61,158 nucleotides of DNA from Hyphomicrobiales bacterium (lineage in GTDB: Bacteria > Pseudomonadota > Alphaproteobacteria > Rhizobiales > Beijerinckiaceae), in contig JAFBAS010000008.1 of assembly GCA_019247605.1 (NCBI GenBank), forward strand, positions 1 through 61,158, in the 5' to 3' direction. A program made the translations under genes and the position numbers. Below the pieces are notes generated by a model that had not been told where the DNA came from, did no database searches, and saw only the letters and a list, made by a program, of their open reading frames with translations. Of the stretch, positions 16,624 to 25,629 are shown one piece after another (positions within the stretch are counted from its first letter, which is position 1; every line of letters begins with the position of its first letter).

Positions 16624-17685
16624 TCACGCAAACACGGTGACGCGGCCGGGATCATAGGCGAAGCGCAAGAGATCGCCCGTGTGCAGGCGCTGAAGCGGAA
16701 GATCGAGCCAGGCGGCGCGCAAGGGAGCTCCATGGCTCAAGCTCGCTTCGACGCGGGTGAGGGCGCCGAGAAATTCGAGGCGCGTAAGCTTGGCCGCGAC
16801 CACCGCCCATCCTTGGGGTGATGCTTCGTCATCGATGAGCGGGCGCAAGGCTTCGGGCCGCAGCGAGAAGGAAACATTTGTGCCATCCGGCGCTTCGAGG
16901 CGTGGCACCCCGAATTCGGTCTCGCCCACTTTGATGCGAGTACCCTGCGCCGCAAGGGTGCCCATCAAAAGATTGGTCGTCCCCATGAACTCGGCGACGA
17001 AGGGTGTGGCCGGCCGCCGGTAGATGTCGTCGGGCGCACCGATCTGCTCGAGGCGGCCTTGGCGCATTACGGCAATGCGATCCGAAATGGCGAGCGCCTC
17101 TTCCTGGTCATGCGTCACATAGATCGCGGTGATCCCGAGCGATTGTTGGAGCTGGCGAATCTCGCCGCGCATCTCGACCCGCAATTGCGCGTCGAGGTTG
17201 GAAAGCGGTTCATCGAGCAAAAGCACCTCGGGCTCGATGACGAGGGCGCGTGCGATCGCGACCCGCTGCAATTGGCCGCCCGAGAGCTGATGCGGCCAGC
17301 GATCGCCATGCTCGGCAAGCTTCACGAGACGAAGCGCGCTTGCGACGCGCTCGGCGATTTTCGGCCCTGGAACTTTTCTCGCGCGCAGCCCGTAGGCGAC
17401 GTTCTCGCCAACCTTGAGATTGGGGAAGATCGCGTAATTCTGGAACACCATGCCGGTGTTGCGCCGATGCGCCGGCAGCGTGTCGATGCGCCGCCCGCCG
17501 AAACGAATCTCTCCGGTTTCGAGATCGGCAAAACCCGCGACCATGCGCAAAAGCGTGGTCTTGCCGCACCCCGAGGGACCAAGCAGCGTGAAGAATTCCC
17601 CATCCGCGATGGTGAGGGAGATGTTGTCCACGGCGTGAACCGATCCGAAGGACCGGTTCACCTGTTGGAGCGTGATGTTCGCCAA
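16624..17685 (-). CDS. ABC transporter ATP-binding protein (FbpC/PotA type)
   Basis: A 353-residue ATPase with Walker [10 protein letters not shown] (about 36-44), Q-loop [12 protein letters not shown], signature [15 protein letters not shown], Walker [16 protein letters not shown] and H-loop [16 protein letters not shown]-like C-terminal domain follows ([13 protein letters not shown]). It powers the permease encoded directly downstream. With the binding protein upstream (42 nt away) it forms a complete importer unit. Confidence 0.93.
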   Translation of the reverse strand: MANITLQQVNRSFGSVHAVDNISLTIADGEFFTLLGPSGCGKTTLLRMVAGFADLETGEIRFGGRRIDTLPAHRRNTGMVFQNYAIFPNLKVGENVAYGLRARKVPGPKIAERVASALRLVKLAEHGDRWPHQLSGGQLQRVAIARALVIEPEVLLLDEPLSNLDAQLRVEMRGEIRQLQQSLGITAIYVTHDQEEALAISDRIAVMRQGRLEQIGAPDDIYRRPATPFVAEFMGTTNLLMGTLAAQGTRIKVGETEFGVPRLEAPDGTNVSFSLRPEALRPLIDDEASPQGWAVVAAKLTRLEFLGALTRVEASLSHGAPLRAAWLDLPLQRLHTGDLLRFAYDPGRVTVFA

Positions 17686-17726
17686 GGTGAAGGGCCTCGA
17701 GACTCAGCGCATGGTTCGGCGGGTTG

Positions 17727-18803
17727 TCAGCGTGTTTCCTGGATGACGTCCTTGAGCTTCTCCAAGGTCTCGGCGCGCTTTTCGGTCCAGCCGCTCTCGT
17801 CGTAAGGGATAAGCTTGAGGCTCGACAAGACCGGCATTCCGCCGGGCAGGTTGGAAAGGTCGAGATCCGTGCGGGCCGGTCGACGGAATGTCGCCTTCAG
17901 CATCATCTCGCAAATGTCCTTGCGATTGATGTAATCGACGAATTTCTTGGCGGCGTCGGGGTTGCGGTCGGCCTTGATGATGGCGACCCCCTCCATGATT
18001 GCGAGCGTGCCGTCGGACGGGTAGATATTCTTCACTGGCGCGCCATTGCTCGCCCAGAGATCGCCCGCGTATTCGAGCGAGATGCCGAGCGCGTATTCGC
18101 CGGTGCCGACGCCCTGGAACACTTGCGTCGATCGATTGAGAATTTTCGTGTTGGCGAAAAGCTCCTTGAGCTTCGCCCAGCCCGCATCGCCACCGCCCCA
18201 ATGGTCGATGAGAAGCGTCGCGTTCGTGTAGGCGGAACCGGAATTCGCCGGATCGGTGAAGGAGATCTTACCCTTGTATTTGGGATCGAGAAGATCGGCC
18301 CAGGTCTTCGGTCCCTGTCCTTCGGGGATGAGCTTGGTGTTTTGCGTCACCACCAGAATGTGCACGTTGGTGCCCGTCCACAAATGATCGGGGTCGAGGA
18401 ATTCGGGAGGGATCGCCGAAATCTCCGAGGATTTGTAGGGCGAAAAATACGCCTTATTCGTTTGCAGGAGCGAACGGCTCACGCCCCAGACGATATCGCC
18501 TTGCGGGTTGTCCTTCTCGGCCTGAATGCGCTTCATCAACACGCCCGAGCCCGAGGACACGGTCTCGACCTGAATGCCGGTCTCCTTCGTGAAGGCGTTG
18601 AAGACGAGATCGTTGAGCGTCGAATCGTTTGCCGAGTAGATGACGAGCTTTTGCTGAGCCTCGGCGGCTGTCGACACACCGAACAGGCCCGCCCCGAGTA
18701 CGAGCATCGCAAGGGCAGAATTGCGAAACCTGCCGCCGGGCACGATGCAAAACAAGCTCGCGGCGGCCCGTTTCGCGTTCATCGCAAGGCGCTCTAACTT
18801 CAT
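17727..18803 (-). CDS. extracellular solute-binding protein (FbpA-like family)
   Basis: A 358-residue periplasmic protein. ATG 18803 is chosen because a strong AAAGGAG site lies 7 nt upstream on the minus strand; an in-frame ATG 33 nt further up has no such site. The signal region is long (about 1-50, with AMLVLGAGLFGVSTAAEAQ before QKLVIYSANDST). Family features are VIYSANDSTLNDLVF, GVLMKRIQAEKDNPQGDIVWG, and PKTWADLLDPKYKGKISFTDP. It heads the second importer operon and is divergent from a 2-hydroxyacid dehydrogenase. The ligand is unknown; the family binds ferric ion, phosphonates, thiamine and similar solutes. Confidence 0.9.
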   Translation of the reverse strand: MKLERLAMNAKRAAASLFCIVPGGRFRNSALAMLVLGAGLFGVSTAAEAQQKLVIYSANDSTLNDLVFNAFTKETGIQVETVSSGSGVLMKRIQAEKDNPQGDIVWGVSRSLLQTNKAYFSPYKSSEISAIPPEFLDPDHLWTGTNVHILVVTQNTKLIPEGQGPKTWADLLDPKYKGKISFTDPANSGSAYTNATLLIDHWGGGDAGWAKLKELFANTKILNRSTQVFQGVGTGEYALGISLEYAGDLWASNGAPVKNIYPSDGTLAIMEGVAIIKADRNPDAAKKFVDYINRKDICEMMLKATFRRPARTDLDLSNLPGGMPVLSSLKLIPYDESGWTEKRAETLEKLKDVIQETR

Positions 18804-18900
18804 TTCTATCTCCTTTTTGGCGCAAACGAGCGCCAAGTCGCTCGCGATCCGGTTGGCCTTGGCCTACCAAGCTCGCATGCTTCCAGAGGCCGGTGATTGC

Positions 18901-18910
18901 CGGTATACAA
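18901..18910. promoter_or_regulatory. possible FCD-GntR half-operator in divergent promoter
   Basis: CGGTATACAA lies between the divergent binding-protein and dehydrogenase genes. The GTATAC core with a flanking AA matches one arm of the TTGTATACAA-type operator known for some FCD regulators, but the other arm is degenerate. Weak on its own. Confidence 0.25.
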
Positions 18911-18962
18911 ACCCATACTCATGGCCTGTCAACGTTCGGGCCGCAGACATTGGTACAAGAGC

Positions 18963-19919
18963 ATGAAGCGGCTCGCTATCCTCGACGATTATCAAGGCGT
19001 CGCGCTCTCCATGGCGAACTGGGCGAGCCTCAAATCCGAAATCGTGACCGACGTCATCACGGAACCTTTGCACGGCACAGACGCGGCTGCCGCGAGGCTC
19101 AAGGACTACGAAGTCCTGATTGCCATGCGCGAACGCACCCCTTTCCCGCGGGCGCTGCTCGAGCGCCTGCCGAAGCTGAAGCTCCTCGTGACCACCGGCA
19201 TGCGCAACGCCTCGATCGACGTGAAGGCGGCGGTCGAGCGCGGCGTCCTCGTCTGCGGCACCGGCATGCTTCCGCATCCGACGGCCGAGCTGACCTTGGG
19301 TCTCATTCTGTCTCTCGCCCGCCATATCCCTTACGAGCACCAGGGAATGCGCGAAGGCGCCTGGCAGCGCACGCTCGGCATGAGCCTAAACGGGCGCACG
19401 CTCGGCGTTGTCGGGCTCGGTAAGCTCGGGAGCGAGGTGGCGCGGCTCTGCCAGGCGCTGCACATGAAGGTTCTCGCCTGGAGCCCGAACCTGACCCCTG
19501 AGCGCGCCGCGCAGGCAGGGGTCGAGATGGTCGCGAAAGAATCGCTCTTCACCAACGCCGATATCGTCACCGTCCACATGGTGCTGAGCGAGCGCTCGCG
19601 CGGCATCGTGGACGCCGCCTCGATCGCGGCGATGAAAAAGACCGCCTATCTCGTGAACACCTCGCGCGGTCCACTCGTCGACACGAAGGCCTTGATCGAC
19701 GCCCTCACCGAACGGCGCATCGCGGGCGCCGCGATCGACGTCTATGACGAGGAACCGCTGCCGACCGAGCACCCGTTGCGCAAGCTCGACAATGTCGTGC
19801 TCACCCCGCATCTCGGCTATGTGACGCAAGAGAACTACCGCGTGGCCTATGGCGAGGCCCTGGAAGACGTGAAGGCTTGGCTCGCGGGCAAGCCGCTACG
19901 CGTGCTGCAACCGGTGTGA
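18963..19919 (+). CDS. D-isomer-specific 2-hydroxyacid dehydrogenase
   Basis: A 318-residue NAD(P)-dependent dehydrogenase. The Rossmann motif is GVVGLGKLGSEVARL, the substrate Arg is in LVNTSRGPLVDT, the catalytic Glu in DVYDEEPLP and the catalytic His in VVLTPHLGYVT. The family interconverts 2-oxo acids and D-2-hydroxy acids. ATG 18963 (MKRLAILDDYQG) matches the family start; an earlier in-frame start adds residues that do not. It is divergent from the second importer, sharing a 159-bp control region, and may reduce or oxidise a product of the ltaE-like pathway. Confidence 0.92.
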   Translation: MKRLAILDDYQGVALSMANWASLKSEIVTDVITEPLHGTDAAAARLKDYEVLIAMRERTPFPRALLERLPKLKLLVTTGMRNASIDVKAAVERGVLVCGTGMLPHPTAELTLGLILSLARHIPYEHQGMREGAWQRTLGMSLNGRTLGVVGLGKLGSEVARLCQALHMKVLAWSPNLTPERAAQAGVEMVAKESLFTNADIVTVHMVLSERSRGIVDAASIAAMKKTAYLVNTSRGPLVDTKALIDALTERRIAGAAIDVYDEEPLPTEHPLRKLDNVVLTPHLGYVTQENYRVAYGEALEDVKAWLAGKPLRVLQPV

Positions 19920-20287
19920 ACTGCACAGGTTGGATTTGGGTCCTCGCACCCTTATTGAACCACGATGTCGGCGCTTCCAAGACAACGCGATTCGCGGCTC
20001 CTCGATAGAGCTCCCGCGTCACGTCCAGGCCGAATGAAATCGCGCCAGGTCTCTGCCTGGCATCGCACCCAACACTTACGGCACGATTTTCGATCCAGGC
20101 AATTAGGTGCATCGTCTAAGGACCTGCGCGCGAGAATCCACGCGCTCTTTTTGACCTGAGCGCCAAGCGCGACGACACGGGGCAGAACCCGTGATAGCCT
20201 GCTCGCCCTTCCCGCGGCGCGTGCATGATGGCGATACGACTTCACGCCCAAGATCGAACTTTGTTTTTTGCTCCCGGAGGATGACAA
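19920..20287. other. non-coding gap before the GFA-like gene
   Basis: I see no convincing gene in this 368-bp stretch. Its only clear signal is the ribosome-binding site CGGAGGATG immediately before the ATG at 20288. Short open frames on both strands lack family features. Confidence 0.5.
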
Positions 20288-20683
20288 ATGGCAAAGAAGA
20301 ACCACAAAGGCGGATGCTTGTGCGGTGGCGTGCGGTACGAAATTCGCGGCGAGCTTCGCTCCGTCGTCGCTTGCCACTGCTCGCAGTGCCGGCGCACCAG
20401 CGGCAATTTCGTCACGGCCACGAATTGCGGCTTGGACGACATCGTGTTCGAGACCGACGACAATCTTCGCTGGTATCGCTCCTCGGAGAGCGCCGAGCGA
20501 GGATTTTGCTGCGTCTGCGGCAGCAACCTCTTCTGGAGGCCCGTCAACGGCGATCATCTCAGCGTCATGGCCGGGACGCTCGACACACCGACGGGCTTGC
20601 GGCTCTCAAAGCACATCTTCGTCGCGGACAAGTCCGATTATTACGATCTCAACGACGAACTCGAGAAGCACGCGCAATGGTAG
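20288..20683 (+). CDS. GFA/CENP-V family zinc protein (glutathione-dependent formaldehyde-activating enzyme-like)
   Basis: A 131-residue protein with the family zinc ligands in order: GGCLCGGVRYEI, CHCSQCRRTSG and FCCVCGSNLFWRP. The fold is a beta-tent with two structural zinc sites. Some members bind glutathione and may help the reaction of formaldehyde with it; most have no proven function, so the enzymatic name is tentative. A strong ribosome-binding site lies just upstream and the gene appears monocistronic. Confidence 0.88.
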   Translation: MAKKNHKGGCLCGGVRYEIRGELRSVVACHCSQCRRTSGNFVTATNCGLDDIVFETDDNLRWYRSSESAERGFCCVCGSNLFWRPVNGDHLSVMAGTLDTPTGLRLSKHIFVADKSDYYDLNDELEKHAQW

Positions 20684-21191
20684 AGGCTGGTGAGAAGCGC
20701 CTTGAGGCATGGGCCACGCCGAAGCCTTCTCCGACGATCCTGCCATAAGGCACCGGGCGAGGGACATGGCCGCCCCGCCGCCCTAAGCGTCACGCGAGGC
20801 AAATGCCTGCGTTGTCAAAAGAAAAAGCCCTCGCAAGGGCGAACCGTTGCGAGGGCCGGCCTCGGCGCAAGTGGGGGGCAAACGCGCCGAGGCTGCAGGC
20901 TCTATAACGGGCGGCTGGAGGCCGGGCAATACGCTCGAGGCGTCGCTCACGCGCAATTCATTGTTTTCCCCGCGTTTAGCCGCAGGCCTGCATCGCGGTC
21001 GCCTGGCCTGTCGATTTGACGCAAGCTCCTGTCATTCGAACGACGCAATCGCGCTCCATTGTGTGGGGGAAAAGAACGCGGTCCCCGAAACACGAAAAGG
21101 CGGGATCAGAACCGGCCAAAGAGGGGGTTCGGCGCCTATGCGCCGCGCCCCCGGCAAAAACGCCACGCATGATCTGGAGGAGTTCATCACC
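20684..21191. other. non-coding gap holding a structured repeat
   Basis: No credible gene is visible in these 508 bp. The main feature is the 20827-20856 hairpin described separately. A good ribosome-binding site (GGAGGAG, 21176-21182) precedes the small gene at 21192. Confidence 0.5.
20827..20856 (-). repeat. hairpin repeat copy 1 with conserved GGGCGAACC loop; terminator-like on the minus strand
   Basis: GCCCTCGCAA and TTGCGAGGGC form a perfect 10-bp stem around the loop GGGCGAACCG. On the minus strand the stem is followed by a U-rich run (TTTTTCTTTTGA), as in an intrinsic terminator. The same loop, with a differently paired stem, recurs at 43705-43732. Confidence 0.65.
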
Positions 21192-21428
21192 ATGACGCTT
21201 TACCAGATGTATTTCGTCGACGAAACCAACCGCATTGCGCTCGGCGAGGACATGGAATGCACCGATGACGCCGCGGCGCTCAGGAGCGCGCGGGCGGCGC
21301 TGCGACACAGGGATTACCCGGCCGTCGAGATCTGGCACCAGGCGAAAAAGGTGGGGCGGGCGAAGCGCTTCGATTGGATCGAACCCGCGACGCGGTTGCC
21401 CGAGAGTTCTCGGTCGTGCGGCGCATAA
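21192..21428 (+). CDS. small hypothetical protein (78 aa)
   Basis: No family recognised. The start ATG 21192 is supported by a GGAGGAG site 9 nt upstream. The product (MTLYQMYFVDETNRIAL...) is acidic in its first half with an ALRSARAALRHRDYPAVEIW helix-strand pattern and has no signal peptide or membrane segment. In-frame sequence upstream of the ATG has no site and looks non-coding. It converges with the nucleoside hydrolase gene, with a hairpin at the junction. Confidence 0.6.
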   Translation: MTLYQMYFVDETNRIALGEDMECTDDAAALRSARAALRHRDYPAVEIWHQAKKVGRAKRFDWIEPATRLPESSRSCGA

Positions 21429-21447
21429 CTCGGGCCTGCGCGAGAAG

Positions 21448-21464
21448 CTCCCTTCTCAAGGGAG
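21448..21464. terminator. hairpin at convergent gene ends
   Basis: CTCCCTT and AAGGGAG form a 7-bp stem with a CTC loop. It overlaps the nucleoside hydrolase stop codon (21456-21458) and lies 20 bp after the small gene, so it can serve both strands. Confidence 0.5.
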
Positions 21465-22421
21465 AGCGACGAGCTTAGCCAAAATCGCCGCAAGCGCGCG
21501 ACCGCTATCGACCCTCGTGAGCACCTCGACGAGCTCGCCCGCTTCGGAATCGATCACGGTTGCGCCGTCTCGCTCGGATCGATCGATGACGACGCGAAGC
21601 GCGAGAGCCTCGGCACCAAAGAGCCCCGGCTCGATGGCGCGCAGAACCACGCAAGGGTCGTGCATGGGAAATTTCGGCGTGAATGGCTGAACCAGGGCGC
21701 CTCGGTTCTTGCCTTTGGCCGAAACCCTCGCCTCGAAATTGCGCAAATAGGCTTCGATGAGGGCCTGCGCCGTTTGAGCCACCTTGCCGCCCTTTGCCGA
21801 GAGTGTCGTGTTCCACTCGCGATCGGCGAGGACCTTGCGGGTGACGTCGAGCGGAACGAGCGTGACCGCAATCCCCGAACCGAACACGATGGAAGCCGCC
21901 TCCGGATCGGCCGCGATGTTGAACTCGGCAAATTGCGTGACATTGCCCGCTTCGCGGACGGCTCCCCCCATGGCGATGATCCCGGCAAGGCGCCGCGCGG
22001 CGTCCGGGCGGCTCTCCACGAGCTGCGCCACATTCGTAAGTGGCCCGAGCGCGAGAATTCGAACCGAATGGGAAGGCCGGCGGAGCAACTCGCGGGCCAT
22101 CCATTCGCTGGCTTCGGTCGCGAGAGGCCGTCTTTCCGGCAAGGGGAGGTCGGCGCCGCCGAGACCATCCTCGCCATGGATTGGCGCCGCTTCGATGGCG
22201 CCTCGACGAAGTGCCTGCGCCGAGCCGGCGATCACCGGAATTTCGTCACGTCCGAGGTGGTGGAGAAGCTTCAGGGCGTTTGTGGTCGTGCGCCAAAGGC
22301 CGATATTTCCCGCCACGGTTGTGACGGCGATGATGTCGAGCTCAGGCGAGGCACAGGCGATGAAAAGCGCGAGCGCGTCGTCGAGTCCCGGATCAGTGTC
22401 GATGATGACCGGGGTCGGCAT
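21456..22421 (-). CDS. inosine-uridine preferring nucleoside hydrolase (IUNH family)
   Basis: A 321-residue protein with the family calcium-binding signature DTDPGLDDALAL at the N terminus and the second-metal/ribose segment ILALGPLTNVAQL. Also present are IAMGGAVREAGNVTQFAEFNIAADPEAA, matching the ribose-binding loop with its Asn, and the late MHDPCVVL metal-ligand Asp. It hydrolyses the N-glycosidic bond of nucleosides to base and ribose in the cytoplasm. It begins only 3 bp after the RND pump gene on the same strand, so it is likely co-transcribed with the pump, an unusual pairing. Confidence 0.92.
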   Translation of the reverse strand: MPTPVIIDTDPGLDDALALFIACASPELDIIAVTTVAGNIGLWRTTTNALKLLHHLGRDEIPVIAGSAQALRRGAIEAAPIHGEDGLGGADLPLPERRPLATEASEWMARELLRRPSHSVRILALGPLTNVAQLVESRPDAARRLAGIIAMGGAVREAGNVTQFAEFNIAADPEAASIVFGSGIAVTLVPLDVTRKVLADREWNTTLSAKGGKVAQTAQALIEAYLRNFEARVSAKGKNRGALVQPFTPKFPMHDPCVVLRAIEPGLFGAEALALRVVIDRSERDGATVIDSEAGELVEVLTRVDSGRALAAILAKLVALP

Positions 22422-22424
22422 TCC

Positions 22425-25400
22425 TCAGGTCGGGACCTGGAACGGATCGTCACCTTGTCCAACCGCCGCCGCCCGGCCGAATCTGCCTTCCTCGAAACGC
22501 TGCAGCAGCACATAAAACGAAGGCACGAAAAGCACGGTGAGGAAAGCGGAAGCCAGCATCCCGCTGAAGACGGCAATGCCGATCGATTGACGCGCCGCAG
22601 CACCCGCTCCGCTCGCGAAAACGAGAGGCACGACGCCGAGAATGAAGGCAAAGGAGGTCATCGCGATCGGCCGAAAGCGAGAGCGCGCCGCCGCAAGGGC
22701 GGCTTCGGTCACATCCGCGCCCGCCGCACGCTTCTCGCGCGCATATTCGACGATGAGAATGGCGTTCTTGCTCGACAATGCGATGAGGAGGATGAGGCCG
22801 ATCTGCGTGTAGAGGTTGTTGGCGATCCCCAGCATGACGAGGGCCGCTACCGTGCCGACGAGTGCGAGCGGAACCGCGAGAAGAACCGAGAGCGGTTGAA
22901 TCCAACTCTCATATTGGCCGGCAAGAACGAAATAAACGAGCAAGATCGCGAGTGCGAACACAAAGTAGATCTGATTGCCAGCCGCCCTTTCTTGGTAGGA
23001 CATCGCGCTCCACTCAAACCCGATTCCCCGCGGTAGGTCGCGCTCCGCGATTTGCTCCATGATGTCGAGCGCCTGGCCCGAGCTGAAGCCCTCCGCCGGC
23101 CCGCCGACCACCGAGGCCGACGGGTAGAGATTGTAGAGGCTGATGAGCGAAGGCCCTTGTGCCATGCTGATATCGAGAACGGTGCCGAGCGCCACCATGG
23201 TGCCATTCCCCGATCTCACCTTGAGATTGCGGATGTCCTCGGGGCGAACGCGAAACTCCGGAGCGGCTTGCGCATAAACCTGGAAAGTTCGCCCGAACTT
23301 GTTGACCTGCGTCACATAGCTCGAGCCCATATAGCCCGAAAGCGCCGAGAAAACTTGCTCGACACTGATGCCGAGCGTCTCGGCCTTGACGCGGTCGATG
23401 CTCACCGAAAGTTGCGGCACGCCGGCGCGGAAGGATGAATTCAACCGTTGGAGGGACGACTGCGTGTCTGCGTGCGCAACCATCGAGTCGGCGAGGCTTT
23501 CGAGCAGCGCATAGTCGAAATTGCCGGTCTTCACCTCGATCTGCATGGTGAAGCCGTTGGCATTTCCGATGCCCTGAATCGGCGGCGGAACGAGAACGAA
23601 GGTCTGCGCCGTGGCCACGTCCTGCAAGGCGCGCGTGAGGTGGGCGTGAATCGCGCGCAGATCCTGGCCTCCCGCCTTGCCGCGCGCCTCCCAATCCTTG
23701 AGCACGACGTAGGCGACACCGGCATTCGGCAGGCTCGCATTGTTGTCGAGCACCGACGTACCGCTGATTGCCATGACTTGGTCGACGCCCGGCGTCGCGC
23801 GCGCGATCTCGGCCACTTGCCGCATGACCTGATCGGTGCGTTCTTTTGAGGCGCCGTCCGGCAGTTGCACGCCGACAAGGACGTAGCCCTGGTCCTCCGT
23901 CGGCAAGAATGCGGTCGGCACGCGCGTGAGGCCGAAGAATGCGGCAGCAATCAGCGCCAGTGCGACAACCACCATCAGGCCGCAACGACGCACCATCGTT
24001 CCCACAACGAGAAGGTAGCCCCGTTCGACGGCATCATAGCCCCGGTTAAAGCCGCGAAAGAGGAAATTACGCTTTTCGGAGGCGGTGGGTGGCCGCAGCC
24101 AGAGCGCGCATTGGACCGGCTTGAGCGTGGCCGCATTGATGGCGCTGATGACGGCGGTCGCCGTGATGACAAGGGCGAATTGCCGATAAAGCTGGCCGGT
24201 CAGCCCCGGCAGGAAGGCCGCCGGAACGAAGACCGACATCAACACGAGGGTGATACCGATCACCGGGCCGATGAGCTCGTGCATGGCTTTCTCGGCGGCC
24301 GCGCGACCCGATAAACCCGCCTCGATATGATGGGTGACGCCTTCGACGATGACGATCGCATCGTCCACCACGATGCCGATCACGAGCACGACGGCAAACA
24401 GCGTGGAGAAATTGACGGTGAAGCCGAGCGCCGCCATCGCGGCGAACGCGCCGATGACGCTCACCGGGACAGTGGTTGCCGGAATGAGGGTGGCGCGCCA
24501 ATCCTGCAAGAAGAGCAAAATGACGACGAGGACCAGGGCGCCTGCTTCGATCAAGGTGACATAAACCTGGCGGATGGAAGCATTGACGAATTTCGTCGTG
24601 TCGAACGGCACTTGATAAGCGAGGCCTTGCGGGAAGCTCTTCGCAAGCTCCGCCATTTTCGCACGCACCGCGTCAGCCACCATGATGGCATTGGCCTCTG
24701 GGAGCTGAAAAATACCGATGCCGGCCGCCGGCTCGCCGTTGAGCTCGAAGGACTGGCTGTAGGTCTGCGCGCCGAGCTCGACGCGCGCGATGTCGCGCAC
24801 GCGCGTGAGACGGCCACCGGCATCCACCTTGACGATGATGTTCTCATAATCAGCAGCGTCATTGAGTCGGCCATTGAGGTTGAGCGTGTATTGAAAATCC
24901 TCGCCCGCCGGCACCGGCGGGGTGCCGACCGCGCCGGCGGCCACATCCTGGCTCTGTTGGCGCACGGCGCCGATCACGTCTGACGGTATAAGGCCGCGCG
25001 CCTGCAACAAGTTCGGGTCCATCCATATGCGCATCGCATAAGGTCCGGCTCCGAAAACCGCGACATGGCCGACCCCCGGCAGGCGGGCAAGCTCGTTTTG
25101 CAGATTGAGAACCGCGTAGTTGGAAAGGAAAAGCCCGTCGAAGCGACGGTCCGGCGAGGTAAGCGTCACGAATTGCAGGATTGCAGTCGAGCTCTTTTGC
25201 GTGACGACGCCCTGCAATTGCACGGCTTGCGGCAGGGCAGAGAGCGCGATGGCCACACGGTTCTGCACCAGGACTTGGGCTTGGTCCGCGTCCGTGCCGA
25301 TCGCGAACGTTACGGTCAAGTTATAGGTGCCGTCGCTCGTGCTCGTCGAGTTCATGTAGAGCATGTTCTGGACGCCGTTGACCTGCTGCTCGATCGGCAA

Positions 25401-25586
25401 GGCCACGGTATCCACGATCGTCCTGGCGCTGGCGCCCGGGTAACGGGTTGTCACCTGCACGGTTGGTGGAACGACGTTCGGGTATTGCGCGACGGGCAAT
25501 TGGCGAAGCGCCACGGCGCCGATCAAAACGATGACCAGCGCCAGCACGTTGGCGAGCACCGGGCGGGCGATGAAGAAGCGTGACAT
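22425..25586 (-). CDS. RND multidrug efflux permease, HAE-1 family (AcrB-like)
   Basis: A 1053-residue inner-membrane pump of full family length. The N terminus SRFFIARPVLANVLALVIVL and porter pattern QLPVAQYPNVVPPTVQV are typical. The proton-relay aspartates lie in VLVIGIVVDDAIVIVEGV (TM4). The second half repeats the architecture (FLPTEDQGYVLVGVQLP, IALSSKNAILIVEYAREKR). As a trimer with a periplasmic adaptor and an outer-membrane channel it exports hydrophobic compounds using the proton gradient. The adaptor gene lies 43 bp upstream. No outer-membrane factor is encoded nearby, so a TolC-like protein from elsewhere must be used. Confidence 0.96.
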   Translation of the reverse strand: MSRFFIARPVLANVLALVIVLIGAVALRQLPVAQYPNVVPPTVQVTTRYPGASARTIVDTVALPIEQQVNGVQNMLYMNSTSTSDGTYNLTVTFAIGTDADQAQVLVQNRVAIALSALPQAVQLQGVVTQKSSTAILQFVTLTSPDRRFDGLFLSNYAVLNLQNELARLPGVGHVAVFGAGPYAMRIWMDPNLLQARGLIPSDVIGAVRQQSQDVAAGAVGTPPVPAGEDFQYTLNLNGRLNDAADYENIIVKVDAGGRLTRVRDIARVELGAQTYSQSFELNGEPAAGIGIFQLPEANAIMVADAVRAKMAELAKSFPQGLAYQVPFDTTKFVNASIRQVYVTLIEAGALVLVVILLFLQDWRATLIPATTVPVSVIGAFAAMAALGFTVNFSTLFAVVLVIGIVVDDAIVIVEGVTHHIEAGLSGRAAAEKAMHELIGPVIGITLVLMSVFVPAAFLPGLTGQLYRQFALVITATAVISAINAATLKPVQCALWLRPPTASEKRNFLFRGFNRGYDAVERGYLLVVGTMVRRCGLMVVVALALIAAAFFGLTRVPTAFLPTEDQGYVLVGVQLPDGASKERTDQVMRQVAEIARATPGVDQVMAISGTSVLDNNASLPNAGVAYVVLKDWEARGKAGGQDLRAIHAHLTRALQDVATAQTFVLVPPPIQGIGNANGFTMQIEVKTGNFDYALLESLADSMVAHADTQSSLQRLNSSFRAGVPQLSVSIDRVKAETLGISVEQVFSALSGYMGSSYVTQVNKFGRTFQVYAQAAPEFRVRPEDIRNLKVRSGNGTMVALGTVLDISMAQGPSLISLYNLYPSASVVGGPAEGFSSGQALDIMEQIAERDLPRGIGFEWSAMSYQERAAGNQIYFVFALAILLVYFVLAGQYESWIQPLSVLLAVPLALVGTVAALVMLGIANNLYTQIGLILLIALSSKNAILIVEYAREKRAAGADVTEAALAAARSRFRPIAMTSFAFILGVVPLVFASGAGAAARQSIGIAVFSGMLASAFLTVLFVPSFYVLLQRFEEGRFGRAAAVGQGDDPFQVPT

Positions 25587-25629
25587 TACGGCATGTCCCC
25601 TGGACTGCGAGCAACGGAGAGCTTGCCCA

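Noticed and set aside
20690-21019. Open frame of 109 codons near the hairpin repeat
   Set aside because: No ribosome-binding site, no motif, composition like non-coding DNA, and it spans the hairpin.
21660-23036. Plus-strand open frame across the nucleoside hydrolase and RND pump
   Set aside because: It overlaps two clear minus-strand genes and has no recognisable domain.
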